A stretch of DNA of 64,000 bases from Chitinophagaceae bacterium LGM1 (GCA_018604165.1 CP075895.1:806001-870000), one strand, 5' to 3'. Positions 29,246 through 38,588 are shown, numbered from the stretch's first letter. The notes: a model not told the origin generated them from the sequence alone. Numbers and translations are program-made.

Positions 29246-30442
29246 ATGGCAAAACGCTTTGCTTTAATTGGATTAGGTTTGGCATTAACCCTTAATGCTT
29301 CAGCACAGACAAGCCTTAGCGGACAAAGTACCGTAAACACCGTAACTACTGCAGTACCTTTCTTACGTATTTCGCCAGATGCGCGCGCAGGTGCGATGGG
29401 TGATGTTGGTATTGCAACTACTGCAGATGCAAACGCACAATACTGGAATGTTGCCAAGTTGCCTTTCGCAGAAAGAAAATATGGTATTTCAGCTACGTAT
29501 ACACCTTGGCTAAAGGATATAGTACCTGATATATTTCTGGCTTACATTTCAGGTTATTCAAAATTCGGAGAGAAGACACCACAAGCTATAAGTTTTGGTT
29601 TTCGTTACTTTTCGTTGGGAGAGATTAACTACACTAACAACTTAGGCGACCCTGTAGGTACGGGCAAGCCAAACGAATTTGCATTTGATCTTGGTTATTC
29701 TCGTCAGTTATCTCCTAATTTGTCAACAGGTCTTAGCTTCCGATACATACATTCTGCCATCGCATCGGGTTTAGTAACCAACTCTGTAGGTATAGACTAC
29801 AAACCAGGTAATGCATTTGGTGCAGACTTGGGTGTGTACTATAACAAAACAAAAGATATAGATGATTTTCGTAGTGGTACCTTCAGCTTCGGTGCTGTAT
29901 TGAGCAATGTAGGTTCTAAAATAGCGTACAGCTCTACCCGTCGCGATTTCATTCCTATCAACTTAGGTTTGGGTGCTGCTTATACTTACAAAATGGATGA
30001 GTATAATAAAATCACAGCCGCGCTGGATTTGAATAAATTATTGGTACCTACACCACAGGATACTTCTACAACACCAGGTGTAAAGAAGTATGCAATACCT
30101 GAAAAAACTGTAGTGTCTGGTATGATTGGCTCATTTGGTGACGCACCGGGTGGCTTTAGCGAAGAGCTTAAAGAATGGCAAGCATCTTTAGGACTTGAGT
30201 ATTGGTATCAAAACCAGTTTGCAGTACGTGCCGGTTACTTTTACGAAAATAAAGACAAAGGCGACCGTAGGTATTTTACATGCGGCTTGGGTGTACGTTA
30301 CAATGTATTTAATCTGAACTTTGCATACCTGATACCATCTGGTAGTGGTATAAACAGAAACCCACTCTCAAACACATTGCGCTTCTCGCTGATGTTTGAG
30401 TTTGATAAACTGAAAAAAGAAGAAACAACTACTACTGAATAA
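29246..30442 (+). CDS. porV: PorV (LptO), type IX secretion outer-membrane protein
   Basis: 398 residues. Signal peptide MAKRFALIGLGLALTLNASAQ, then the PorV hallmark TTAVPFLRISPDARAGAMGDVGIATTADANAQYWNVAKLPF, and a FadL-like 14-strand barrel ending in LRFSLMFEFDKL. PorV shuttles CTD cargo from the Sov translocon to the PorU attachment complex at the outer membrane. It follows porU by 110 bases, has its own promoter, and ends at a strong terminator shared with the convergent ABC-F gene. Confidence 0.94.
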   Translation: MAKRFALIGLGLALTLNASAQTSLSGQSTVNTVTTAVPFLRISPDARAGAMGDVGIATTADANAQYWNVAKLPFAERKYGISATYTPWLKDIVPDIFLAYISGYSKFGEKTPQAISFGFRYFSLGEINYTNNLGDPVGTGKPNEFAFDLGYSRQLSPNLSTGLSFRYIHSAIASGLVTNSVGIDYKPGNAFGADLGVYYNKTKDIDDFRSGTFSFGAVLSNVGSKIAYSSTRRDFIPINLGLGAAYTYKMDEYNKITAALDLNKLLVPTPQDTSTTPGVKKYAIPEKTVVSGMIGSFGDAPGGFSEELKEWQASLGLEYWYQNQFAVRAGYFYENKDKGDRRYFTCGLGVRYNVFNLNFAYLIPSGSGINRNPLSNTLRFSLMFEFDKLKKEETTTTE

Positions 30443-30462
30443 ACTTCGGGGTAAAAATACAT

Positions 30463-30495
30463 AATAAATAGCCACGCAATGCGTGGCTATTTATT
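30463..30495. terminator. bidirectional terminator
   Basis: 16-base arms (AATAAATAGCCACGCA / complement) with a minimal loop lie between porV and the convergent ABC-F gene and overlap the latter's stop codon. Confidence 0.85.
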
Positions 30496-32380
30496 ATTGT
30501 GCCAGTTCGCTAAGTTCTAACCAGCGCATTTCTTTTTCTTCAAGTAGGTTTGTTATTTCCGTAATGCGTTTGCTGAGTTTGTCAAGTTCTACATACGCTA
30601 TTGTACCAATACTCATCTTCTCAGTTATCTCGGCTTTCTCTTTTTCCAATGCCGGAATATCTTTTTCTAACTGTTCAAACTCGCGTTTTTCGTTAAAGGA
30701 TAGTTTCTTTTTTTCTTTAGGTTTAACAGCTTCAGTTGATGTGGTTTGTACAATTTGCTCCTGTTGTTTTTTCTTTTGTTCTTCTTCTTTTTGTGCAATG
30801 CGGTAGAGTGTGTAATTGCCGGGGAAGTCGCGTATCAAACCATCACCTTCAAAAACAAAGAGGTGGTCAACAAGCCTGTCCATAAAATACCTGTCGTGCG
30901 ATACGATGAGCAGGCAGCCCTGATATTCGCTCAAAAACTGCTCTAGTACCGAAAGTGTTGGTAGGTCTAGGTCGTTGGTTGGTTCATCGAGTATCAAAAA
31001 GTTTGGGTTGCGGAACAGTATGGATAATAGTTGCAGGCGTTTCTTTTCGCCACCGCTTAGCTTGCTCAGGTATGTGTATTGCTGCTCTGGCGGAAAGAGG
31101 AATAGTTGCAGAAACTGTGCGGCAGTGATGGTACCACCACCAGCCAACGGAAAACTTTCGGCAATGTTTTTTACATACTCTATCACGCGCATATCTTCTT
31201 TTATCTCCAACCATTGCTGAGAGAAGTTGCCGAATATGACCGTATCGCCAATGTTTATTTTACCGCTATCTGCAGGCTCTAATCCTTGCAGCATTTGCAG
31301 AAAGGTAGATTTACCAGCTCCGTTTTTACCCACCACACCAATACGGTCACCTTTTTTGAAAGTATAATCAAAACCCTTTAGCAATACTTTATCGCCATAG
31401 CTTTTATATACTTTTTTCAGTTCTGCAATTTTACCACCCAAGCGGTTCATCTTCATTTGCAGTTCTACCTTACTGTCTTCAATGCGCTGTTTGGCTCGTG
31501 CTTCCACATCGTAGAAGTTATCTATTCGGCTACGTGCTTTGGTGTTGCGTGCTTTGGGTTGCTTGCGCATCCACTCCAGTTCTTTGCGGTATTCGTTGCG
31601 AGCTTTGTCTATGCTTGCCTGCTGGCTTTCTACACGGGCTGCTTTTTTCTCAATATAGTTTTCGTAGTCGCCTTTGTATTCAAACAGTGTGCTGCCGTCC
31701 AGTTCCCAAATCTCTTCGCATACAGCATCCAGAAAGTAGCGGTCGTGGCTTACCATCAGCAGGGTTACATTTTCCTGATTCAGGTAATGCTCCAGCCACT
31801 CTACCATTTCTACATCCAGATGGTTGGTAGGTTCGTCCATTATCAGCAATACGTGCTTGTGTTCAAAGCCGATGTCTATAAGTGTTTGTGCCAATGCTAC
31901 GCGCTTCCGTTGCCCACCAGACAGGGTTTTTACAGGCTGGTCGAGGTGGTGGATATTCAGTTTGCCTAGTATCTGTTTTACTTTGGCTTCAAAGTCCCAC
32001 GCACCCAGTTCATCAATCTTACCTAATGCTTCCGATAGTGCCACGGGGTCTTTGTCTTCACTATCGAGTACGCGTTCATAATCTCGCAGAGCTTCTGCTA
32101 CAGGGTGTTTGAAGTGAAATATATTGTCAACAACCGATAGCTCTTCATTGAATTTTGGTTCTTGTTCAAACAATGCAACTGTTACGTCTTTGTGTATCCA
32201 TACAGTGCCGCCATCGGGTTGGTCTTTGCCTGCCAAGATTTTCAGCAAGGTAGATTTGCCGCTGCCGTTTTTGGCAACCAGTGCAATCTTATCGCCCTCG
32301 CTGATGTGGAAAGTGATGTTTTGAAAAAGTGGTTTTACGCCGAAGGATTTACTGATACCCTCTGCCGAAACATAATGCAT
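30494..32380 (-). CDS. ABC-F family ATPase, Uup-like
   Basis: 628 residues, two ABC domains without membrane spans. Domain 1: Walker A AKNGSGKST, signature LSGGQRKRVALA, Walker B LLIMDEPTNHLD. Linker (P-site tRNA interacting motif region) includes MRKQPKARNTKARSRIDNFYD, typical of Uup. Domain 2: GKNGAGKST, LSGGEKKRLQL, FLILDEPTNDLD. A C-terminal coiled coil starts around residue 540 (KEEEQKKKQQEQ onward, then FEQLEKDIPALEKEKAEI). ABC-F proteins act on the ribosome or, for Uup, on DNA structures. -7 element TAATTTTG at 32392-32385 ends 4 bases before the ATG, implying a leaderless transcript. Confidence 0.93.
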   Translation of the reverse strand: MHYVSAEGISKSFGVKPLFQNITFHISEGDKIALVAKNGSGKSTLLKILAGKDQPDGGTVWIHKDVTVALFEQEPKFNEELSVVDNIFHFKHPVAEALRDYERVLDSEDKDPVALSEALGKIDELGAWDFEAKVKQILGKLNIHHLDQPVKTLSGGQRKRVALAQTLIDIGFEHKHVLLIMDEPTNHLDVEMVEWLEHYLNQENVTLLMVSHDRYFLDAVCEEIWELDGSTLFEYKGDYENYIEKKAARVESQQASIDKARNEYRKELEWMRKQPKARNTKARSRIDNFYDVEARAKQRIEDSKVELQMKMNRLGGKIAELKKVYKSYGDKVLLKGFDYTFKKGDRIGVVGKNGAGKSTFLQMLQGLEPADSGKINIGDTVIFGNFSQQWLEIKEDMRVIEYVKNIAESFPLAGGGTITAAQFLQLFLFPPEQQYTYLSKLSGGEKKRLQLLSILFRNPNFLILDEPTNDLDLPTLSVLEQFLSEYQGCLLIVSHDRYFMDRLVDHLFVFEGDGLIRDFPGNYTLYRIAQKEEEQKKKQQEQIVQTTSTEAVKPKEKKKLSFNEKREFEQLEKDIPALEKEKAEITEKMSIGTIAYVELDKLSKRITEITNLLEEKEMRWLELSELAQ

Positions 32381-32503
32381 GGCGCAAAATTAACCTCAAT
32401 AGCCGAACTGCCATTATTTTATTTGCAATATTGATGCCGTTGCTTGTAGGTGTGATATAAAAAAATTATTTTCATGCATCTAAAAAATGAATCCTGAAAT
32501 AAT

Positions 32504-33640
32504 ATGGTAATAGGCGTATTGAAGGAACAGGCACCCGAAACCCGTGTTTCGTTAGTGCCCGAGGTGGTAGCCGCATTGGTAAAGATGAATGTGCAGGTGT
32601 ATGTAGAAACAGGTGCCGGAGAAACAGCGTTTCACAACGACAAGAGCTATACAGATGCAGGTGCGGTGATAAAGGATAAGGCCAACGTTGCAGCAGAAGC
32701 TGATTTATTATTGTCTATCCATGCTGATAACCTGCCAGATAACACAAAACAAGGTGCCGTGTTGATGGGTGTTTATCAACCACTATTCAATGCACAGCAG
32801 ATGCAGCAATGGGCAGCAAAAGGTTATTCGGTTTTTAGTATGGATACTATACCACGTACTACCCGTGCGCAAGCTATGGACGTATTAAGCTCTCAGGCAA
32901 ACATAGCGGGGTATAAAGCCGTATTGTTGGCAGCCTTTCAGTATTGCAGGTATTTCCCCATGTTTATGACGGCAGCAGGCAGCATACCGCCAGCCAAAGT
33001 ATTGATATTGGGTGCGGGTGTAGCCGGCTTGCAGGCAATAGCTACATCACGCAGGCTGGGTGCTGTGGTAGAGGTGTTTGATACACGCCCTGCTGTGAAG
33101 GAAGAAGTAATGAGTCTGGGTGCAAAATTTGTAGAGGTAGAAGGTGCTGCAGATGCATCTAAAGCGGGTGGCTATGCCGTAGAGCAAAGCGAAGACTTCC
33201 AGCGCAGGCAGAAGGAAAAAATACACGAGCATGCAAAGAAGGCAGATATCATCATCACAACAGCACAAATACCTGGAAAGAAAGCCCCAATACTCATAAC
33301 CAAAGAAATGATAGAAGATATGCGTGCAGGGTCGGTGATAATAGATATAGCTTCTGTAACAGGTGGTAATACAGACCTGACAAAAGATAAAGAAACCGTC
33401 ATGCACAATGGTGTAAGCATTATCGGTAATTCGGCATTGGCAGCAACAGCTTCTGCAGATGCCAGTAAAGTATATGCTAAAAACGTACTGAATTTTCTGA
33501 AACTGATAATAGATAAAGAGGGCAATATGAACCTGAATTTTGAAGATGATATTGTGAAAGGAACCTGTATAGCAACAGGCGGCAACATCACCAACGAAAG
33601 AATACAATCATTATTAAGTCCACAAACAGCAAACGCATAA
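32504..33640 (+). CDS. pntA: NAD(P) transhydrogenase subunit alpha part 1
   Basis: 378 residues, the NAD(H)-binding domain I. Features: opening GVLKEQAPETRVSLVPEVV, the Rossmann motif VLILGAGVAGLQAIATSRRLGA, DTRPAVKEEVMSLGA and AQIPGKKAPILIT. With the next two genes it forms the proton-translocating transhydrogenase, which uses the proton motive force to reduce NADP+ with NADH. Three-gene split form, as in many Bacteroidota and Rhodospirillum. 7 bases before the next gene. Confidence 0.95.
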   Translation: MVIGVLKEQAPETRVSLVPEVVAALVKMNVQVYVETGAGETAFHNDKSYTDAGAVIKDKANVAAEADLLLSIHADNLPDNTKQGAVLMGVYQPLFNAQQMQQWAAKGYSVFSMDTIPRTTRAQAMDVLSSQANIAGYKAVLLAAFQYCRYFPMFMTAAGSIPPAKVLILGAGVAGLQAIATSRRLGAVVEVFDTRPAVKEEVMSLGAKFVEVEGAADASKAGGYAVEQSEDFQRRQKEKIHEHAKKADIIITTAQIPGKKAPILITKEMIEDMRAGSVIIDIASVTGGNTDLTKDKETVMHNGVSIIGNSALAATASADASKVYAKNVLNFLKLIIDKEGNMNLNFEDDIVKGTCIATGGNITNERIQSLLSPQTANA

Positions 33641-33647
33641 ATAGACT

Positions 33648-33977
33648 ATGGAATTTATTATACAATTATTTGCAGACCCTGCAACCTACAGGTTGCTGAC
33701 GATTGTCATACTATCTATTTTTCTAGGTATAGAAGTGATATCGCGTGTGCCATCTGTACTGCACACACCGCTAATGAGTGGCGCGAATGCGATACACGGT
33801 GTGGTAATCATCGGTGCCATCATAGTAATGGGACAAGCGCATAGCGATGATTACTTGGCACTTATACTTGGCTTCTTGTCGGTAGTATTAGGCACATTGA
33901 ATGTGGTAGGTGGCTTTGTAGTTACAGACAGGATGCTTGAAATGTTTGATAAGAAGAAAAAAATGAAGAAAGGTTAA
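33648..33977 (+). CDS. NAD(P) transhydrogenase subunit alpha part 2 (membrane)
   Basis: 109 residues with three or four hydrophobic helices. VISRVPSVLHTPLMSGANAIHGVVIIGAI is the conserved membrane stretch of the transhydrogenase alpha C-terminal part; GTLNVVGGFVVTDRMLEMF is the final helix. Part of the proton channel (domain II). Between part 1 (7 bases) and the beta subunit (50 bases) in one operon. Often called pntA2/pntAB. Confidence 0.95.
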   Translation: MEFIIQLFADPATYRLLTIVILSIFLGIEVISRVPSVLHTPLMSGANAIHGVVIIGAIIVMGQAHSDDYLALILGFLSVVLGTLNVVGGFVVTDRMLEMFDKKKKMKKG

Positions 33978-34027
33978 TTCCAATATTGTTTTGGAGTTTG
34001 GTATTTAAAATTTGGAATTTTTAAGAC

Positions 34028-35470
34028 ATGCTAGATATATTATTACCACTTAGTTATCTGATAGGTTCGATAACATTTATCATAGGCCTGAAGATGCTTT
34101 CTCACCCAGATAGCGCACGCAAGGGTAATCTTGTGGCGGCTGTTGGTATGACGATTGCCATACTGGCAACTATCTTTTTGTACACCGACGAGAATGGGAA
34201 TAAACTTGGCAACTATGTATGGATATTTGGTGGGCTGATAATAGGTACTGTAGTTGGTACGTTGGCAGCTAAGAAAGTACAGATGACTGCCATGCCCGAA
34301 ATGGTGAGCCTTTTCAATGGTATGGGTGGTGCGTGTGCAATGCTCATTTCTATTATTGAATTCAAACACCACACTTCTATACCTGTTGATTTGTATGAAG
34401 AAGCAGGCACATCTGTATTGAAAATGATACCGGGTACATTGTTTATCACCATCATTGTAGGTATGGTGATAGGTAGTGTGTCATTTGCAGGTAGTATTAT
34501 AGCATGGGGTAAACTGAATGGTAAAATCAAAGATTTTTCTTTCAACGGGCAGCATATAGTAAACCTGTTGTTGTTAGGTGTCATTACCGCACTTACTGTA
34601 TATGTGGTAGCTGTTCGTCCTGAAACAACTATTATGTTGTTTTATGTTATACTGGTCATATCGTTGCTGTATGGTGTGATGTTTGTATTCCCCATCGGTG
34701 GTGCGGATATGCCTGTGGTGATATCATTGCTCAATTCATTTACAGGTGTAGCTGCCGCGTTTGGTGGGTTTCTTTACAATAATCCTGTAATGCTGACAGG
34801 TGGTATATTAGTTGGTTCGGCAGGTACGATACTGACCATCCTGATGTGTAAAGCCATGAACCGTTCGCTAAAGAATGTATTGATTGGTTCGTTTGGCGGT
34901 GGTGCAAAAGCTGGTCCTGCCGGTGCAAAAGAACAAGGCAATTACAAAGAAATTTCGCTGAATGATACCGCTGTGCTGATGGCCTATGCATCGAAAGTGA
35001 TGATAATACCTGGCTATGGATTGGCGGTAGCACAAGCACAGCACGTGTGCCATGAGTTGGAAAAAATATTACAAGAAAAAGGTGTAGAGGTAGCGTATGG
35101 TATCCATCCCGTTGCAGGGCGTATGCCAGGACACATGAACGTATTGCTGGCAGAGGCAGATGTGCCGTATGAAAAACTGCTGGAAATGGAAGATGCTAAC
35201 GACCAAATGGCAAGTACAAGTGTAGTAATGATATTAGGTGCTAACGACGTGGTAAACCCTGCTGCCAAAGAAGACCCGAGCAGCCCGATATATGGTATGC
35301 CAATACTGGAAGTAGAAAAGGCAGAGCATGTGATAGTAAATAAACGCAGTATGAAGCCGGGCTATGCGGGTATAGAAAACGAACTATTCTTCCGCCCGAA
35401 AACGTCTATGCTGTTTGGTGATGCCAAAAAAGTGCTACAGGATTTGGTGTCTGAATTGAAACAGGTATAA
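34028..35470 (+). CDS. pntB: NAD(P) transhydrogenase subunit beta
   Basis: 480 residues. The N-terminal two thirds are membrane helices (domain II). The C-terminal third is the NADP(H)-binding domain III: MIIPGYGLAVAQAQHVCHEL (GxGxxV-like), IHPVAGRMPGHMNVLLAEA, LGANDVVNPAAKEDPSSPIYGMPIL and VNKRSMKPGYAGIENELFF. It completes the energy-linked transhydrogenase with the two preceding genes. A hairpin terminator lies 130 bases beyond the stop. Confidence 0.96.
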   Translation: MLDILLPLSYLIGSITFIIGLKMLSHPDSARKGNLVAAVGMTIAILATIFLYTDENGNKLGNYVWIFGGLIIGTVVGTLAAKKVQMTAMPEMVSLFNGMGGACAMLISIIEFKHHTSIPVDLYEEAGTSVLKMIPGTLFITIIVGMVIGSVSFAGSIIAWGKLNGKIKDFSFNGQHIVNLLLLGVITALTVYVVAVRPETTIMLFYVILVISLLYGVMFVFPIGGADMPVVISLLNSFTGVAAAFGGFLYNNPVMLTGGILVGSAGTILTILMCKAMNRSLKNVLIGSFGGGAKAGPAGAKEQGNYKEISLNDTAVLMAYASKVMIIPGYGLAVAQAQHVCHELEKILQEKGVEVAYGIHPVAGRMPGHMNVLLAEADVPYEKLLEMEDANDQMASTSVVMILGANDVVNPAAKEDPSSPIYGMPILEVEKAEHVIVNKRSMKPGYAGIENELFFRPKTSMLFGDAKKVLQDLVSELKQV

Positions 35471-35599
35471 TATAAGCCCAAGTACAGCAAATACTAAATG
35501 ACGTTGTTGCTATCATTTTGGGGGATGGTTTAATCTTTGCTGATTACCAACCCTAAACACACAAATATTTGTGTAGTTTAGTAATGTCTTATTAAAACA

Positions 35600-35632
35600 A
35601 CAGGCTGTCTTAATATTTTTAAGACAGCCTGT
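35600..35632 (+). terminator. stem-loop between pntB and the next gene
   Basis: Arms ACAGGCTGTCTTAA / TTAAGACAGCCTGT, perfect 14 bp, loop of 5. It ends 18 bases before the ATG at 35650, so it is either a late pntB terminator or a leader hairpin of the downstream gene. No long U-tract follows. Confidence 0.55.
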
Positions 35633-35649
35633 ATTATCATGATAATAAA

Positions 35650-37083
35650 ATGAAACAAGTAATATTATTTTTCTGTGGCATTCTAAGCATTGCAAATACA
35701 GGTTTGGCACAATGTTTTGTGTTAAAAGCAAATATGAATGACTGTGCATTATGCGTATCAGGCAGTGCAAATTTTAGTCCTGCGAAAACAGGATTGCCGG
35801 CTTTTGCTGTTTTCCCCATATCAAGCAGGGAAGATAGTGCAGACATTGAGTATGCGGGTAAGTTTTCTGTACGTGGCATAAAGCTTTTGTTCAACGATAG
35901 CTGGAATGAAAAACTACAGTGCGACCAAAGCCTGTCTTGCATTTTTGGGCTAAATAAAGAGGGTAAAACAGTTTATACATCATCACTTAAATCAATAGAC
36001 TCTGTACAACTTAATACCTTCCTGCTAAACAATGCACCTGAAAAGAGTACAACTCTTGTACAGAGGGATTCTTTATTATATACAAAAAATGAGCTTGGTA
36101 CTATTAAGATATTGAATGCCGCGGACAAACAGTTAATAAAAACCTTGCGCTTTGCAGATTTCGACCTTCAATTGCTTGCCAACAAGATGTCTATAGCAGA
36201 AAAGCAAAGGTTTGAGCAATACGGCAACATCATTAATAAAAAAACAAGCACTTTTCTAGGTAAATTTCAAAATTTCAGGATTAATAATAACGGTGATTTA
36301 TTTGTAAAGGTATTATTTCACAATACCAGAGATAGCCTGACTACAAATATTACAGACGAGCACGCTATTGCGCATTATGATGGAAGGGGCAATATTAAAG
36401 ATGTTTACCTGATAGAATTGACTGAAGGTGTATCTTTAAATGACATTGATTTTTTAATGGCTAATGATGATACCTTCTATGCAGTAACTTACGATTATAA
36501 GAAGCGTATTGACCGTCAAGAGCCAACAAGCGAAATTAATTTTATTGGCCGCTATGTGAAAAAAAAGGGGAATTATCGGTTCTCAGGCTTTCTGCCGTAT
36601 AAGATACCCTATATATACCAGTTGAAATTCGGGTATTCTTATTTAGGTTCTGGCACTTCCACATACCCTTTGTTTACCGCTAAATTTTCTAATGAAATAT
36701 ATAATGTAAAAACAAACCAATCGGTATTTATTATAGATAGTGCAAAATACATGGCAGGTATAGATACATCATCTTTCGACCCTGAAAAATCTATTGAAAC
36801 ACATGAAAAGTTGGATGTGCGTGGTGTAAGACCAGTATTTGGTCAGGCAGATTTATATTCGTTACCTTATTTATACGACGGCAAACTGTATATTAATTAT
36901 TACACAACTAACCTTACAAAAAAACATACTTATTATTGGGGGAAAGCAACGGTAGCTGGCAAGCCCATTGTATCTGTGTCTGCAAGGACAGGACTTAATA
37001 TGTTTTCTGTTATCTATGCTGAAAAAGATAAAACATGGAAATCGATAGCTATACCTATGAGTCTTTTCTATCCTGAGAAATGA
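35650..37083 (+). CDS. secreted protein of unknown function
   Basis: 477 residues with signal peptide MKQVILFFCGILSIANTGLAQ. Right after the predicted cleavage site lies a short Cys-rich segment (CFVLKANMNDCALCVSG) with a CxxC. The remainder is beta-rich with repeated Asp/Asn/Tyr strands (NISNDGDLFVKVLFHN-like, HAIAHYDGRGNIKDVYLI, DIDFLMANDDTFYAV), resembling periplasmic propeller-type proteins, but I recognise no family. AT-rich relative to pnt genes. It ends at a good terminator at 37113-37139. Confidence 0.6.
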   Translation: MKQVILFFCGILSIANTGLAQCFVLKANMNDCALCVSGSANFSPAKTGLPAFAVFPISSREDSADIEYAGKFSVRGIKLLFNDSWNEKLQCDQSLSCIFGLNKEGKTVYTSSLKSIDSVQLNTFLLNNAPEKSTTLVQRDSLLYTKNELGTIKILNAADKQLIKTLRFADFDLQLLANKMSIAEKQRFEQYGNIINKKTSTFLGKFQNFRINNNGDLFVKVLFHNTRDSLTTNITDEHAIAHYDGRGNIKDVYLIELTEGVSLNDIDFLMANDDTFYAVTYDYKKRIDRQEPTSEINFIGRYVKKKGNYRFSGFLPYKIPYIYQLKFGYSYLGSGTSTYPLFTAKFSNEIYNVKTNQSVFIIDSAKYMAGIDTSSFDPEKSIETHEKLDVRGVRPVFGQADLYSLPYLYDGKLYINYYTTNLTKKHTYYWGKATVAGKPIVSVSARTGLNMFSVIYAEKDKTWKSIAIPMSLFYPEK

Positions 37084-37112
37084 GGCTAGTTCTTGAAAGC
37101 ATTTACATATTG

Positions 37113-37139
37113 AAGCGTTGCTATTCAACGCTTTTTTTG
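37113..37139 (+). terminator. terminator of the 35650 gene
   Basis: Stem AAGCGTTG / CAACGCTT, loop of 5, followed by a T run: a textbook intrinsic terminator. Confidence 0.8.
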
Positions 37140-37164
37140 TGTAAAACTGAATAGGCTATATTTG
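37136..37164 (+). promoter_or_regulatory. promoter of the first EGF-type lipoprotein gene
   Basis: TTTG at 37136-37139 (inside the terminator T-tract), 17-base spacer, TATATTTG at 37157-37164, only 5 bases before the ATG at 37170. Predicts a leaderless mRNA. Confidence 0.5.
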
Positions 37165-37169
37165 TTGTG

Positions 37170-37703
37170 ATGAAGCAAAGGGTATTCACGGTTTTGATGA
37201 GTTGTATGATAGCATGGCTGGTGCTGCACGATGCTTGTGTGAAAGATAAATGCAGGGTGGTAGTGTGTGATAATGGTGGCGTTTGTGTAGGTGGCGTTTG
37301 TGCCTGCCCCGGCGGGTATGAGGGAACAACATGCAGCAAAACATGGAATGAAAAATTTGCAGGTAGATGGCAAGTGGCCGATAGTGTTGCCAGAGATAAT
37401 ATTGTTAGGTATAAATACGAGATAACAAACAATATCGGCAATAGCAGGGATAGCTTTTATATAACAGGATTTGCAGACACCGCTTCCATACAGATAATGT
37501 GTACAAGACAAGCTTACAGAATATTCAAAATACCAGAGCAGAAAATTGACACGTTTTTAATATTGAAAAGCGGTACAGGAACACTTGATTCTGTAACCGG
37601 GCAGATAAAAGGGAGCTATGCCTACTTACGCAAAACACCCATCAGCAATACAGCAACTAAAGACACAACCGTGACGGTGTTTTTTTCGTGGCGCAGGCAA
37701 TAA
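37170..37703 (+). CDS. EGF-module lipoprotein-like protein (copy 1)
   Basis: 177 residues. The start is ATG 37170; the GTG just before it is also in frame. Hydrophobic N-terminus MKQRVFTVLMSCMIAWLVLHDAC with a possible lipobox Cys23. Residues about 28-55 form a compact EGF-like module with six cysteines: CRVVVCDNGGVCVGG, CACPGGYEGTTC. The remaining beta-rich domain (KFAGRWQVADSV onward) resembles a calycin-type single domain. Probably lipid-anchored and facing the periplasm or outside. Same layout as the next gene, which argues for duplication. Function unknown. Confidence 0.7.
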   Translation: MKQRVFTVLMSCMIAWLVLHDACVKDKCRVVVCDNGGVCVGGVCACPGGYEGTTCSKTWNEKFAGRWQVADSVARDNIVRYKYEITNNIGNSRDSFYITGFADTASIQIMCTRQAYRIFKIPEQKIDTFLILKSGTGTLDSVTGQIKGSYAYLRKTPISNTATKDTTVTVFFSWRRQ

Positions 37704-37734
37704 GATGTAAATTTGAAATAACGAAGAAATAGAA

Positions 37735-38343
37735 ATGAAAGGTATATTGAAGTTAAGCGGTACGGTTTTTACAACTATATTATGCTTTTTGCTGGTGGCT
37801 TATACGGCCTGTAAGAAAAAAACTACCAGCAGCCCCTCAGGGCCATGTACAGGTATTGTGTGCCAAAACAACGGTACGTGTTTGAATGGTGAATGTCAAT
37901 GCATACCCGGGTATGAAGGGTTGTCTTGCGAGAAAGCATCCAATAGCCGCTATCTTGGTAAATGGAATGTTACGGAAAAGATTATCGGCAGCAGTAAAAA
38001 CGACAATAAAAACAAAACAAAGAATTATGTACTTACCATTGCAAAGGGGGAGTATAATCTCGATTTACTTTTCAATAACCTTAGTAATGTTTACAATGGT
38101 GTAAAAGCCGTATTCAGCCGTAAGTATAATGGTACGCAGGTAGAATACGATAGTAACCTGAAGTTTATTTTAAACATCAACCAACCTGTTGAAGGCTCAG
38201 CGAATAATGCCATCATTTCGATAGGTGCAGGCAGTGTAAATGATTTTGGTACTGATTTGACAGCTACTTTCCATGTATCATATAAAGAAGGCAGCATAGT
38301 AGTTGTTGATACTATTGATTTGTCTGCAACCATTGTGCCTTAA
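37735..38343 (+). CDS. EGF-module lipoprotein (copy 2)
   Basis: 202 residues. N-terminus MKGILKLSGTVFTTILCFLLVAYTAC with lipobox Cys26. A Ser/Pro linker is followed by an EGF-like module with six cysteines (CTGIVCQNNGTCLNG, CQCIPGYEGLSC) and then a beta-rich domain beginning RYLGKWNVTEK. The GRW/GKW start of the C-terminal domain matches the preceding gene, so the two are tandem paralogues separated by 31 bases and likely co-transcribed. EGF modules are uncommon in bacteria. Function unknown. Confidence 0.75.
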   Translation: MKGILKLSGTVFTTILCFLLVAYTACKKKTTSSPSGPCTGIVCQNNGTCLNGECQCIPGYEGLSCEKASNSRYLGKWNVTEKIIGSSKNDNKNKTKNYVLTIAKGEYNLDLLFNNLSNVYNGVKAVFSRKYNGTQVEYDSNLKFILNINQPVEGSANNAIISIGAGSVNDFGTDLTATFHVSYKEGSIVVVDTIDLSATIVP

Positions 38344-38395
38344 TACAAGCGGCACAAAGCAAAAAGTTTTATATTTATCATATACCCTAAAAAAA

Positions 38396-38426
38396 TTTGC
38401 AAAAATCATTTTGTTACCTACTTTTG
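38396..38426 (+). promoter_or_regulatory. promoter of the tRNA cluster
   Basis: TTTG at 38396-38399, 19-base spacer, TACTTTTG at 38419-38426 (exact TAnnTTTG). The predicted start near 38431 lies about 50 bases before the first tRNA. Confidence 0.7.
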
Positions 38427-38482
38427 CAATCCCGATTTCGGTCGGAAATGTTCTTTGATAATTTTTTTACAGAAAATTATAA

Positions 38483-38555
38483 GCCGCTTTAGCTCAGATG
38501 GTAGAGCAACTGATTTGTAATCAGTAGGTCGCTGGTTCGATTCCGGCAAGCGGCT
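38483..38555 (+). tRNA. tRNA-Thr (anticodon TGT)
   Basis: 73 bases. Acceptor arms GCCGCTT / AAGCGGC with discriminator T, D-arm GCTCAGATGGTAGAGC, anticodon loop TTTGTAA, T-arm GCTGG TTCGATT CCGGC. The 3' CCA is not encoded. First of four tRNAs in one transcript. Confidence 0.97.
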
Positions 38556-38588
38556 CTAAAGTAGTTCTTTACGATATTTAGTGAAATT

